Positions 32,484-40,763 of a stretch of DNA of 46,287 nt are shown piece by piece. The stretch is from the NCBI GenBank assembly GCA_937989875.1, contig CALKBO010000009.1, positions 1 to 46,287 on the forward strand, written 5' to 3'. Each line of letters starts with the position of its first letter. The first letter of the stretch is position 1. The notes under the pieces were generated by a model that saw only the letters and a list, made by a program, of their open reading frames with translations, was not told where the DNA came from and did not search any database. This DNA is from an uncultured Collinsella sp. Its GTDB lineage: Bacteria; Actinomycetota; Coriobacteriia; Coriobacteriales; Coriobacteriaceae. The translations under genes were made by a program, and so were the position numbers.

Positions 32484-32972
32484 ATGGGGCTGTTCAAGAA
32501 GAAAAACCCGCAGGATGCCTTTGATCCCGATGTGTTTACCATCACGGATACGATTTTGGATCCGCCGCGGTTTACGTTTTTGCCGGCTATCTACCAGGAT
32601 GCCACGCGTCGCAAGTGGGCCGTGCATCAGCGCGGCGGCGAGCCGAAGATTTTTGACTATGCGGACGTGTTGCAGTGCGAAGTGGCCGAGGCGGGCGATC
32701 CGGAGGCCGAGGAAGTGGTCTCAAAACAGGAATTTGCCCAGCGTATCCTGGCAAATCCTGCCAAGGCGGCGAAAATAAACGCTGCCAAGCGTAATATGTG
32801 TCTTGGTATGGGCGTTGTTGTGGCGGTTCAGACGGGAAAAGACGAGGTTTCCAAATTAGAGATTCCCGTTATGACCGACGAAGTCAAACGCGATTCAAGT
32901 CTATATAAGTCGTATCGGAATGTTGCCGAGAAGATCAAGGCCGAATTTGATGCCATGGGAGGGCTGGTCTAA
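32484..32972 (+). CDS. Protein of unknown function
   Basis: 162 residues, no signal peptide or membrane segment. A start GLFKKKNPQDAFDP is followed by a beta-rich part (RRKWAVHQRGGEPKIFDYADVLQCEVAE). Later come a short Gly/Val-rich hydrophobic patch (MCLGMGVVVAV) and a closing helix (SLYKSYRNVAEKIKAEFDAM). The pattern of a strand with aromatic K-W, then an I/F-x-Y-x-D segment and a terminal amphipathic helix recalls small PH-like proteins annotated with DUF4428 in firmicutes, but no zinc finger is present and the link is weak. GGGAGG precedes the ATG at 32484. It sits just before the two GntR genes and may be co-transcribed with them. Confidence 0.7.
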   Translation: MGLFKKKNPQDAFDPDVFTITDTILDPPRFTFLPAIYQDATRRKWAVHQRGGEPKIFDYADVLQCEVAEAGDPEAEEVVSKQEFAQRILANPAKAAKINAAKRNMCLGMGVVVAVQTGKDEVSKLEIPVMTDEVKRDSSLYKSYRNVAEKIKAEFDAMGGLV

Positions 32973-33010
32973 TTTTGGCGGCATACGTTTCTGAATGAGG
33001 AGTCTGTGCA

Positions 33011-33778
33011 ATGGCAGGCGAATCTTATGCAATTCCCCCCAAAGATCGTGCTGTTGAGGGAATTCTTTGGTATATCCAGCACCACCAGCTTGCCGGCGGC
33101 GATCGCCTGCCGGCCGAGCGCGTGCTGTGCGAAGAGATCGGCGTTTCGCGCACGGCGTTGCGCGCCGGTATCACGCGGCTCATCTCGTGTGGAACGCTCG
33201 AGAGCCGTCGCGGATCGGGTACGTATGTGTGCCCTCCCAAGCCGCTGAACATCTTCCAGGAAACGTATAACTTCTCCGATGCTGTGCGGACTGCCGGCCT
33301 GCACCCCTCTTCTCGTCTGGTTTCCACCGGGACCATCGAGGCGGATGAGGCACTTGCCGACAAGCTTGGGGTGTCTGTAGGCGCTCCTTTGCTTCGCATG
33401 CAGCGCGTTCGACTTATTGAGGGCGAGCCGGCGTCAATCGAGACGGCTCACGTTAACCTGTCCCTGTGCCCATCGCTTATCGAGCACGATTTTGAGTGCG
33501 AGAGCCTTTACGATGTCTTGCTCAAAGAAGGTGGCGTGCGTGTTGAGCATGGACGTGAGCATATCTCCATCTCGCGTTTGAACGCCGAAGAGGCCGAGCT
33601 GCTCCAGCAAGAAGAGGGAACGCCGGTGTTCTATGAGAGCACGATCGAATTGGATAAGGACATGCGTTTTGTGGAGCATTGCAAATCGGTGATTTTGCCC
33701 ACAAAGTTCCGCTTTGCCGATAACGGCGAAGAGAACGGCATGAGGAGCGTGGCAGGTGAACAATGGCTGAAACAGTAG
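33011..33778 (+). CDS. GntR/UTRA regulator 1 of the PTS locus
   Basis: 255 residues with an N-terminal winged helix (RAVEGILWYIQHHQLAGGDRLPAERVLCEEIGVSRTALRAGI, wing SRRGSGTYV) and a UTRA effector domain (about 85-240). GAGGAG precedes the ATG. Its end overlaps the second GntR gene by 16 bases. FrlR, the regulator of fructoselysine genes in enteric bacteria, belongs to the same GntR/UTRA class, so a similar role for the PTS units downstream is likely. Confidence 0.9.
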   Translation: MAGESYAIPPKDRAVEGILWYIQHHQLAGGDRLPAERVLCEEIGVSRTALRAGITRLISCGTLESRRGSGTYVCPPKPLNIFQETYNFSDAVRTAGLHPSSRLVSTGTIEADEALADKLGVSVGAPLLRMQRVRLIEGEPASIETAHVNLSLCPSLIEHDFECESLYDVLLKEGGVRVEHGREHISISRLNAEEAELLQQEEGTPVFYESTIELDKDMRFVEHCKSVILPTKFRFADNGEENGMRSVAGEQWLKQ

Positions 33779-34476
33779 ATGCCACCCCGGTCTATATGCG
33801 CATTCGACGCCGCATCGAGGAGCGTATCGAGCGCGGTATATATCCCACGGGTTCCATGATTCCGTCCGAAAAAGACCTCGCCGAGGAATTTGGTACGACA
33901 CGCTTGACCATCCGAAGCGCTGTCGATGAGCTGGTTCGGCGCGGGCAGATTCGCCGTGTTCGGGGAAAAGGTGCCTTTGTGGCGCAGAAAGTACCTGCTT
34001 TTTTTGAACGCACGGGCGGTTTCCGTGAATCGGTCCGTGCTTCGGGCGGCGAGCCGTCCGTCCGTATTCTCGCGCGTTCCAAGCGTTATGCGGGGCCATA
34101 CTACGCCGACCTGTTTGGCATCGCCGAGGATGATTTGCTGTATTCGATTCGGCGTTTGAACTGCGTCAACGGCGACCCTGTATCGATTGAGATGGCGTTC
34201 ATCCCGTGCCTGCTGTTTCCAACCATCGAAGATATTGACGTGTCGGTCTTCAGTTTGTACGAGACCTATGAGATGCTGGGCCGAAAGCCAGTTATGGCAC
34301 AGGAAAAGCTCGATATCGAAGCGCTGGGCGCGCGAGATGCCGGCCTGCTTGGACTGGAGCAGGGCGATCTTGCCTTGACGCTGGAGTGCGTAAGCTTCGA
34401 TGCGGGCGGCCAAGCGATCGAGTACGTCAAATCGTTTAACCGCGGTGATGCGGGTGGATATACCTATACGTACTAG
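33763..34476 (+). CDS. GntR/UTRA regulator 2 of the PTS locus
   Basis: 237 residues: winged helix (VYMRIRRRIEERIERGIYPTGSMIPSEKDLAEEFGTTRLTIRSAVDEL, wing RVRGKGAFV) and UTRA domain (about 85-235). It overlaps regulator 1 by 16 bases, so the two are translationally coupled and made in similar amounts. They are distinct in sequence, so they may form mixed dimers or read two related ligands. PTS unit I starts about 190 bases downstream. Confidence 0.9.
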   Translation: MAETVDATPVYMRIRRRIEERIERGIYPTGSMIPSEKDLAEEFGTTRLTIRSAVDELVRRGQIRRVRGKGAFVAQKVPAFFERTGGFRESVRASGGEPSVRILARSKRYAGPYYADLFGIAEDDLLYSIRRLNCVNGDPVSIEMAFIPCLLFPTIEDIDVSVFSLYETYEMLGRKPVMAQEKLDIEALGARDAGLLGLEQGDLALTLECVSFDAGGQAIEYVKSFNRGDAGGYTYTY

Positions 34477-34502
34477 CTGGTGTTTTGTGAATAACGCCTG
34501 GG

Positions 34503-34542
34503 AAACTAACTAGTTTTGATCGTTGGGTCAGCTGTATATACA
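34503..34542. promoter_or_regulatory. Palindromes between the GntR genes and PTS unit I
   Basis: AAACTA-AC-TAGTTT (34503-34516) and TGTATATACA (34533-34542) are perfect inverted repeats of operator size, in front of the three-box promoter. They do not recur before units II and III. Confidence 0.4.
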
Positions 34543-34563
34543 ACCTTACAGGGCCCAAAATCG

Positions 34564-34638
34564 ACCGTTCGCCGAAGGGGATAAATTAATCGACAGAGAG
34601 GTATCAAAAAGCCGTAACCTGTAACTGTGATTGGTATC
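34564..34638 (+). promoter_or_regulatory. Three-box promoter region of PTS unit I
   Basis: Box 1 ACCGTTCGCCGA (34564-34575) is followed after 36 bases (start to start) by GGTATC (34600-34605, within AGAGGTATCAAA). GGTATC appears again (34633-34638) 33 bases on. The same order occurs before units II and III. TGTGAT (34626-34631) sits where those units have TATAAT. Confidence 0.6.
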
Positions 34639-34669
34639 AAATACTAATGATTTGTAACGAGGTGAGACG

Positions 34670-35785
34670 ATGAAGATGCTCGATTACGTTCAGCTTGCCC
34701 ATGTGCGTATGGGGGAGAACCTCGAGCGTTCGTCTGAGCTGGTAGCGCAGCTCGTTGATATTTTCCAGTCCGGTTCTTTTAACGCACTGCGCATCGTTGC
34801 TTCGGGTTCGTCGCGCCATGCCGCCGATTGCGCCCGCGATTACCTGCAAGATGCCCTGCAAATGCAGGTGTCCGTTGTGACGCCCGAGGCCTTCGTCGAT
34901 TTTGAACACACCTATCCGCAGCATGCGCTCAACATCGCCGTCTCGCAGAGTGGCTATTCGACCAATACGATTGCGGCGCTCGATTACATGCGCGCACACG
35001 ATATGGCTGCAGTTGCGCTCACGGCAAACGTCGAGGCACCCATCAAGGAACACGCTGACATCGTTCTTGACTACGGTGTGGGCGTCGAGTCGGTGGACTT
35101 TGTAACTCTGGGCGTCGAGGTTCTCGTTGAGTATCTGGTGCTCTTTGGTATTTACGGCGGTCAGGCGCGCGGAACGGTTGACGCCAAAGGCGTTGCCCAG
35201 CGTCTTGACGACCTGCGCGAAGCTATCCAGGCCAATGTCGTGATGTGCAAGACCGCCGAGGAATATGTCCAAGACCACATGCTCGAGCTTTCTGAGCACA
35301 TGCCCGCCATGGTCGTCGGCAACGGCCCCAACTACGGCGTTGCCGAGGAGGCGGCGCTCAAGCTGAGCGAGACCATCAAGATTCCTGCCATGCATCACGA
35401 GGGCGAGGAGTTCGTTCACGGTCCCGAGATGCAGATCGTTCCGGGCTATCTGGTGTTTATCGTTGACGATCCGCAGGGGTCGGAGCGTCTTGCGAATATC
35501 GCCGATGCGCTATCGAACGTTACGACAAAAACGGTGCTGCTCACGGCCCATCCCAGGGGTAAGGCTCACGAGGTTGCGGTGCCTCAGGTGGCTCCGCTGC
35601 TCAGCGCGATTCCCAATCTTGTGTTCTTCCAGACGATTGCGGCAATGATCGCCGAGCGTCTGAAGTCATGGGACGTGCACCCGTATCTCGATGCCGTCTC
35701 CAAGCAAATGGAGGTCAAGGCAGAGGGCTACGAAGAGTCAGTCAATGCGCTTAAGGCCAAAGCGGCTGAGTGTTACGGAATGTAA
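34670..35785 (+). CDS. SIS-domain sugar-phosphate isomerase/deglycase (GlmS/AgaS/GfrE-like)
   Basis: 371 residues with two SIS domains: IVASGSSRHAADCARDYL and AVSQSGYSTNTIAAL in the first half, and VVGNGPNYGVAEEAALKLSETIKIPAMHHEGEEFVHGPE in the second. Enzymes of this type remove or shift amine groups on sugar phosphates. It differs clearly from the FrlB-like gene that follows; such a pair of unlike SIS enzymes also occurs in the Salmonella glucoselysine/fructoselysine gfr operon. It may act as a glucoselysine-6-phosphate deglycase, but an aminosugar isomerase is not excluded. First gene of PTS unit I. Confidence 0.8.
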   Translation: MKMLDYVQLAHVRMGENLERSSELVAQLVDIFQSGSFNALRIVASGSSRHAADCARDYLQDALQMQVSVVTPEAFVDFEHTYPQHALNIAVSQSGYSTNTIAALDYMRAHDMAAVALTANVEAPIKEHADIVLDYGVGVESVDFVTLGVEVLVEYLVLFGIYGGQARGTVDAKGVAQRLDDLREAIQANVVMCKTAEEYVQDHMLELSEHMPAMVVGNGPNYGVAEEAALKLSETIKIPAMHHEGEEFVHGPEMQIVPGYLVFIVDDPQGSERLANIADALSNVTTKTVLLTAHPRGKAHEVAVPQVAPLLSAIPNLVFFQTIAAMIAERLKSWDVHPYLDAVSKQMEVKAEGYEESVNALKAKAAECYGM

Positions 35786-35845
35786 GCGGGTTTTGATGCC
35801 CGTTGGCATGGGGGATGTGGAAACAACCCCAGAAAGGAGAGACAA

Positions 35846-36907
35846 ATGAAGGAAACCGAGAAGATCGAGATCATGCATTTCGACCAGGAGGGCTATCTCG
35901 AGGACGGCAAGGCGCTCTACGAGACCGGCAAGAAGATGACCGCGCTCGCCGACAAGGTCGCCGACGAGGGCTACGACGCCGTGTTCCTGATGGGCGTCGG
36001 CGGCACCTGGGACGAGCTCATGCAGCTCGAGTACCTCATGAACAAGTTCGGCGACCGCGACCTCGAGGTCTACCTGATCCACGCCGCCGAGTGGAACGCC
36101 ATGGGCCACAAGCGCATGACCGAGAAGTCCGTCGTGCTCACCGCCTCCGAGTCCGGCACCACCCCCGAGGTCCTCGAGGCCGTCAAGAAGATGAAGGACA
36201 TGGGCGTGCGCGTCTACGCCATGACCAAGCCCGAGGGCCCCATCGGCCAGGCTGTCGGCGCCGAGAATTGCGTCAAGATGGCTTCCGATCATGGTAACGG
36301 CGGCTGCGAGATGGGCTACTACCTCGCCGACTGCTTCGGCCTGCGCCTGCTCAACCGCCGCGGCTGCTTCCCGCAGTTCGATAAGTTCATCGAGCAGACC
36401 AAGGACGTTTGGACCCACCTGGTCGACATCCGCAAGAGCTTCGAGCCGCGCGCCGAGGAGCTCGCCAAGAAGTACGCCCTGGCCCCCTACACCATGTTCA
36501 TCGGCTCCGGCGCCCTGTGGGGCGAGACCATCCTGTTCTCGATGTGCATCCTCGAGGAGATGCAGTGGAAGCGCACCCGCTACATCACCTCGGCCGACTT
36601 CTTCCACGGCACCCTCGAGCTCGTGGAGCCGGGCGTCCCGGTCTTCCTGTTCATGGGCGAGGACGAGAACCGCAAGCTCGACGAGCGCGTCCGCGCGTTC
36701 CTGACCCGCGGCGTGACCGGCGACACCGACATCAACATCATCGACACCGCCGAGTTCGCGATCCCCGGCCTTGACGACGAGTTCCGCGTCATCGTCTCCC
36801 CGTGGATTCTGACGGTGCTCGTGACCGACCGCCTGGCTCGCTACTACGAGACGGTCACCAAGCATAACCTCAAGTATCGTCGCTACTATCACCAGTTCGA
36901 CTACTAA
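35846..36907 (+). CDS. FrlB-like SIS deglycase, copy A
   Basis: 353 residues. It resembles fructoselysine-6-phosphate deglycase FrlB, which splits the phosphorylated Amadori product into glucose 6-phosphate and the amino acid. The C-terminal part aligns by eye with FrlB: SADFFHGTLELVEPGVPVFLFMG, ENRKLDERV and the terminal RRYYHQFDY. The N-terminal SIS motifs are LMGVGGTWDELMQLE and LTASESGTTPEVLEAV. GAAAGGAGA precedes the ATG. Bases 35916-36795 are identical to copy B (43898-44777), while both ends differ. Nearly all codons in that tract end in G or C. Confidence 0.85.
   Translation: MKETEKIEIMHFDQEGYLEDGKALYETGKKMTALADKVADEGYDAVFLMGVGGTWDELMQLEYLMNKFGDRDLEVYLIHAAEWNAMGHKRMTEKSVVLTASESGTTPEVLEAVKKMKDMGVRVYAMTKPEGPIGQAVGAENCVKMASDHGNGGCEMGYYLADCFGLRLLNRRGCFPQFDKFIEQTKDVWTHLVDIRKSFEPRAEELAKKYALAPYTMFIGSGALWGETILFSMCILEEMQWKRTRYITSADFFHGTLELVEPGVPVFLFMGEDENRKLDERVRAFLTRGVTGDTDINIIDTAEFAIPGLDDEFRVIVSPWILTVLVTDRLARYYETVTKHNLKYRRYYHQFDY
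35916..36795 (+). repeat. 880-base identical tract in FrlB-like copy A
   Basis: Matches 43898-44777 with no difference seen by eye. Outside it the two genes differ in both the first 23 codons and the last 35 or so. Confidence 0.88.
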
Positions 36908-36953
36908 AGAAAACGGGTGCGGGAACGTGCCGGGCTATTGAGAGGAACACAGA

Positions 36954-37373
36954 ATGAGACAGTACATCATCGCCAGCCATGCGCACTTCGCTACCGGTAT
37001 CAAGGAGAGCGTCGAGCTGCTCTCGGGCGCTCGCGACAACGTCCACGATCTTTCGATGTTCGTCGATGGCCGCATGGACGTGGCCGAGGAGGCCCAAAAA
37101 CTGCTGGCAGGCATGTCTGCCGACGATGATGTCGTTGTCTGCACCGACCTCTTTGGCGGCAGCGTCAACAACGAGTTCACCAAGATCGTCCAGACGCGTC
37201 CCCGCACGTACCTCGTTACCAACATGAACCTTCCTCTGCTCATCCAGCTGCTGTTCTCTGACGAGTCGGCGCCGGTTGAGGAGACGATTCGCGCCATCGT
37301 CGCTGCGGACGATACGCGCGTGAAGTTTGTCAACGATCTTTTGGTCGATGACGAGGAGGAGGAAGAGTTCTAA
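36954..37373 (+). CDS. PTS EIIA, mannose family, unit I
   Basis: 139 residues. Passes phosphate from HPr to EIIB. The phosphorylated histidine is expected at His9 in ASHAHFATGI, and the conserved VCTDLFGGSVNNEF segment is near residue 60. GAGAGGAA precedes the ATG. It is 46 bases after the FrlB-like gene. Bases 37122-37202 are identical to the EIIA of unit III. Confidence 0.92.
   Translation: MRQYIIASHAHFATGIKESVELLSGARDNVHDLSMFVDGRMDVAEEAQKLLAGMSADDDVVVCTDLFGGSVNNEFTKIVQTRPRTYLVTNMNLPLLIQLLFSDESAPVEETIRAIVAADDTRVKFVNDLLVDDEEEEEF
37122..37202 (+). repeat. 81-base identical tract in EIIA of unit I
   Basis: Identical to 45145-45225; the flanks of the two EIIA genes are clearly diverged. Confidence 0.85.
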
Positions 37374-37430
37374 TCCGCAGCACCTACCGACACGCCGTAT
37401 GACGGCACAAGACCTTTGGGGGGTCACATT

Positions 37431-37913
37431 ATGATTCAGCTACTTCGCGTTGACCATCGCCTGCTTCATGGCCAGGTCGCAGTTTCCTGGGTTCAGGGCC
37501 TTGGCTCCAACTGCATCTTCTGCGTGGGCGATAAGGTCGCCAACGACCCGGTGTGGAAGACGACGCTCAAGATGGGCAAGCCTGCCGGCTGCAAGCTCGT
37601 TATCAAAGATATGGAGCATGCGATCGAAGCTATTAACTCGGGCGTGACTGACAAGTACAAGATGATCATCTGTGTCGCCACTATCGCTGAGGCAAAGCAG
37701 CTTGTTGAGGGCTGCCCGCAGATCAAGTCGGTCAACCTGGGCAACACCAAGCCCAAGGACGAGAAGCGTCCCGATGCTCGTCAGGTCTCTCGTCAGATCT
37801 TCCTGACCGCGGCCGAGGAAGCCGATGTGCGCGAGATGCTGAGTCGTGGCGTTGAGGTCGAGATTCGACCCCTTGCCGATGACCCCAAGGTCGACTGCGC
37901 AAGCGTGCTCTAG
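37431..37913 (+). CDS. PTS EIIB, mannose family, unit I
   Basis: 160 residues. The N-terminal MIQLLRVDHRLLHGQVAVSW contains the phosphorylated His13 in RLLHGQ. The rest has the alternating alpha/beta pattern of ManX/LevE-type EIIB (KLVIKDMEHAIEA, IKSVNLGNTKP). The start at 37431 follows TTTGGGGGG; an in-frame ATG at 37416 would contain that site. Confidence 0.92.
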   Translation: MIQLLRVDHRLLHGQVAVSWVQGLGSNCIFCVGDKVANDPVWKTTLKMGKPAGCKLVIKDMEHAIEAINSGVTDKYKMIICVATIAEAKQLVEGCPQIKSVNLGNTKPKDEKRPDARQVSRQIFLTAAEEADVREMLSRGVEVEIRPLADDPKVDCASVL

Positions 37914-37971
37914 GCGTTTGAATTCGAAGAGCCTGAGCTCTTCGTAGTGTCCTATTAGGAAAGGGGGATAT

Positions 37972-38745
37972 ATGCTTACCCAAGCAATCCTCATCGGACT
38001 TATCGCCGCATTTGGTAAGTTCGACTTCCAGCTCGGTACGCTCTATGCGTTCCGCCCCATCGTCCTGTGCCCGCTCGTGGGCCTGGTGCTGGGGGACCTG
38101 CAGTCCGGCCTCGCGATCGGTGCGAGTCTGGAGCTGCTGTTCATGGGCTCGATCTCCATCGGCGCCTACGTGCCGCCTGATGAGACGATCGGCGGCGTGC
38201 TCGCCTGCGCCTTCGCTATCCAGCTGGGCCAGAGCACCGAGGCAGCCATCGCGCTTGCCATGCCCATCGCCACGCTGTGCCTTGCCATCAAGAACATCCT
38301 CAACGCCGCCCTGCCGATCCTGGTTGACCGCGCCGATGTCTTCTCCGGCCAGGGCAACCTTAAGGGTGTCTATGCGATGCACTTCCTGATCGGTTTGACC
38401 GGTATCATCATGGCGTTCCTGCTGTGCTCGCTGTCGTTCTATCTGGGTGCTGACGCTATCCAGGGCATGCTCGACTTCATCCCGCCCTTTGTCCTTGCTG
38501 GCTTTGGCGTTGCAGCCAACATCCTGCCTGCCATGGGCTTCGCCATGCTCGGCCGCCTGGTGCTCACCAAGCAGCTCGTGCCCTTCTACTTCCTGGGCTT
38601 CCTGCTGTGCTCCTACGCCAACGTGCCCGTCCTGGGCGTCGCCCTGATCGCCATCATCATCGGCATCGACAAGTTCGACCTGCTCGGCCTGGGCGGAGCC
38701 CAGCCCCAGCTCTCCGCGGAAGGGGATGAGGACGATGACTTCTAG
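37972..38745 (+). CDS. PTS EIIC, mannose family, unit I
   Basis: 257-residue membrane subunit forming the sugar channel with EIID. Hydrophobic helices and the family segment FRPIVLCPLVGLVLGD (residues 24-39) and GASLELLFMGSISIGAYVPPDETIGG are visible. AAAGGGGGATAT precedes the ATG. The 3' third (from 38500) is identical to EIIC of unit II, whereas the middle (about 38280-38500) is diverged. It overlaps the EIID start by 11 bases. Confidence 0.93.
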   Translation: MLTQAILIGLIAAFGKFDFQLGTLYAFRPIVLCPLVGLVLGDLQSGLAIGASLELLFMGSISIGAYVPPDETIGGVLACAFAIQLGQSTEAAIALAMPIATLCLAIKNILNAALPILVDRADVFSGQGNLKGVYAMHFLIGLTGIIMAFLLCSLSFYLGADAIQGMLDFIPPFVLAGFGVAANILPAMGFAMLGRLVLTKQLVPFYFLGFLLCSYANVPVLGVALIAIIIGIDKFDLLGLGGAQPQLSAEGDEDDDF

Positions 38746-39558
38746 TCCCGAGAACAAGATCACGCGCTCCGACCTCGTCAAGAGCGCCGTCAACGTCGGC
38801 GCCCTGGGCATGGAGTTCTCCTGGACCTACTACAAGCAGATGAACATCGCCTTCTGCCTGATGGTCGCCAACATGCTCAAGAAGATCTACGCCGGCCGCC
38901 CCGACGACTACGCCGAGGCCCTGCACCGCCACTGCGCGTTCTTCAACATCACCGTCCAGTTCGCCCCGTTCGTCGGCGGCATCGCGATGGCCATGGAGGA
39001 GAAGGTCGCCCGCGGCGAGATCGAGCCCGAGAGCGTCAACGACGTCAAGGCCGCCCTCATGGGCCCGCTGTCCGGCATCGGCGACTCCATCTTCCTGTCG
39101 ACGCTGCGCGTGGTCGCCGCCGCGGTGGGCATCAGCCTGTGCCAGGCCGGCAACCCCTTCGGCCCCATCGCCTTCCTGCTCATCTACAACGTCCCCGGCT
39201 TCGCGCTGCGCGTCTGGGGCGCCGTCAAGGGCTACGAGCTGGGCGTGGGCTTCCTGGACGAGGCCCAGAGGACCGGCCTCATGCAGAAGATCATGACCTG
39301 CGTGGGAATCGTGGGCGTCATGGTCGTGGGCGCCATGTGCAAGGACATGTTCTGGGCCAGCATCCCGGTGGCCATCGGCTCGGGCGACGACGCCCAGACC
39401 CTCCAGGACATCCTGGACGGCATCATGCCCGGCATGCTCGGCATGATCGCCTTCTGGCTGTACTACTGGCTGCTGTCCAAGAAGATCAACCCTATGGTGC
39501 TGATCGTGGCCACCATGGTCGTGGGCATCATCGGCGCGTTCTTCGGCGTGCTGGCGTA
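38500..39558 (+). repeat. 1059-base identical tract, EIIC end plus EIID, unit I
   Basis: No difference was seen by eye from 41292-42350. It ends inside the EIID stop codon, which is TAG here and TAA in unit II. Confidence 0.9.
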
Positions 39559-39559
39559 G
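38735..39559 (+). CDS. PTS EIID, mannose family, unit I
   Basis: 274 residues. The EIID family start ITRSDLVKSAVNVGALGMEFSWTYYKQMNIAF and FVGGIAMAMEEK, a mid-region GPLSGIGDSIF, and C-terminal hydrophobic helices are visible. The ATG at 38735 has AAGGGG 9 bases upstream; ATG at 38726 is too close to that site. The protein is identical to EIID of unit II. A terminator follows. Confidence 0.93.
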   Translation: MTSSPENKITRSDLVKSAVNVGALGMEFSWTYYKQMNIAFCLMVANMLKKIYAGRPDDYAEALHRHCAFFNITVQFAPFVGGIAMAMEEKVARGEIEPESVNDVKAALMGPLSGIGDSIFLSTLRVVAAAVGISLCQAGNPFGPIAFLLIYNVPGFALRVWGAVKGYELGVGFLDEAQRTGLMQKIMTCVGIVGVMVVGAMCKDMFWASIPVAIGSGDDAQTLQDILDGIMPGMLGMIAFWLYYWLLSKKINPMVLIVATMVVGIIGAFFGVLA

Positions 39560-39588
39560 GCTCCTGCGTTCTATTCTGCCCCCAAGGG

Positions 39589-39619
39589 AAACGGCGACCC
39601 ATTGCGGTCGCCGTTTTTT
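39589..39619 (+). terminator. Terminator of PTS unit I
   Basis: CGGCGACC (39591-39598) with GGTCGCCG (39605-39612), then six T. Confidence 0.9.
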
Positions 39620-39647
39620 ATTACCGAAAGCTAGCTGGAGGTGCTTC

Positions 39648-40538
39648 GTGATTCGATCTGACAATCCACCCGATAATAGCGTGAGCGGGGCGATGTATCT
39701 ATTTGGCACGGCGCTCTTGTGGAGTTTTATCGGCATCCTCGTTCGCGCCAATTCGCAGTCAGCTCTTTTGATCGGTGCCGTCACAGCAATATTTATGGCG
39801 CTCTTTATCCTGCTCGTCGGCAGGCCCGTCCTCCGCGTCAGTCGTCTTATTGTCCTTGTGGCCGTCTGTAACTTCGTAACGGGCACCACGTTTAACTTTG
39901 CCAACCAGCTCACGACGGTCGGCAACGCGATCGTTCTGCAGTACACTTCGATGATTTTCGTTATCGTGTATCAATCGCTCGCAACTCGCACGTTGCCCTC
40001 GCCTGCGAAGATTGCCTCCGTGGTGGTTGCTTTTACGGGTATGGGACTTTTCTTTTTAGGCGATTTGAGTGCCGAGGGCATGCTCGGCAACCTGCTTGCC
40101 GTCATTTCGGGCGCCACCTTTGGGCTGTGTTTCTTTTTGAACTCTCGCCCCGATGCGTCGCCCATGGTGTCCTCGCTCATCTCCTGCGGTATCTCGATGC
40201 TGCCGATTGTCTATTTTGCCGGCGCCCTAGACTCCGTGAGGCCATTTGAGTGGGGGCTCATGCTGGTGCATGGCCTTTTTTGCAGTGGCCTTGCGAGCGT
40301 GCTGTATGCCAAGGGGATTGCGCGCACCAACGCGTTTGCGGCCAACTTGGTTTGCATGAGTGAGGTCGTGCTCGCTCCCTGCTGGTCTGCGCTCCTCTTT
40401 GGCGAGGTCTTTCGCTGGAACGAGTTTTTGGGCGCGGCGATTATCGTTTTGGTGATTGTGGCCAACTTGGCATCCGATGCCTTTGGCGATGGCTTTCTGG
40501 TGACGCTTGTCCGCCATCGAAACAAAGAGCGCACCTGA
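39648..40538 (+). CDS. EamA/DMT-family transporter
   Basis: 296 residues with about ten hydrophobic helices in two EamA repeats (MYLFGTALLWSFIGILVRANSQ first; GNLLAVISGATFGLCFFLNSR second). Such proteins usually export amino acids or metabolites. The GTG start at 39648 follows GGAGGTG. It lies between PTS units I and II. If the PTS units handle fructoselysine-type compounds, export of the freed amino acid is a possible role; this is inference. Confidence 0.9.
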   Translation: MIRSDNPPDNSVSGAMYLFGTALLWSFIGILVRANSQSALLIGAVTAIFMALFILLVGRPVLRVSRLIVLVAVCNFVTGTTFNFANQLTTVGNAIVLQYTSMIFVIVYQSLATRTLPSPAKIASVVVAFTGMGLFFLGDLSAEGMLGNLLAVISGATFGLCFFLNSRPDASPMVSSLISCGISMLPIVYFAGALDSVRPFEWGLMLVHGLFCSGLASVLYAKGIARTNAFAANLVCMSEVVLAPCWSALLFGEVFRWNEFLGAAIIVLVIVANLASDAFGDGFLVTLVRHRNKERT

Positions 40539-40550
40539 CGGGATACGTCT

Positions 40551-40626
40551 GCCGTTTACGGTAAAAAACACCCCGCTGAGCGAGTGGTATTAAATAGTAA
40601 GAACCTGCATACCTATAATTGGTATC
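40551..40626 (+). promoter_or_regulatory. Three-box promoter region of PTS unit II
   Basis: A degenerate box 1, GCCGTTTACGGT (40551-40562), is followed 35 bases on by GGTATT (40586-40591, within AGTGGTATTAAA). TATAAT (40614-40619) follows, with GGTATC (40621-40626) directly after it. Confidence 0.6.
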
Positions 40627-40763
40627 AAATCATTTGTGCCTGGCATGGGTGTTAGCAGCACACCAGGTGCGCTTCGAGCCGTGTAATCGAACTCCCGGAA
40701 TTGATATCAACAACGCGCGCGACGGGAGTGACGACGGTTCGAGATTCCTTATTGGGAGGAATT

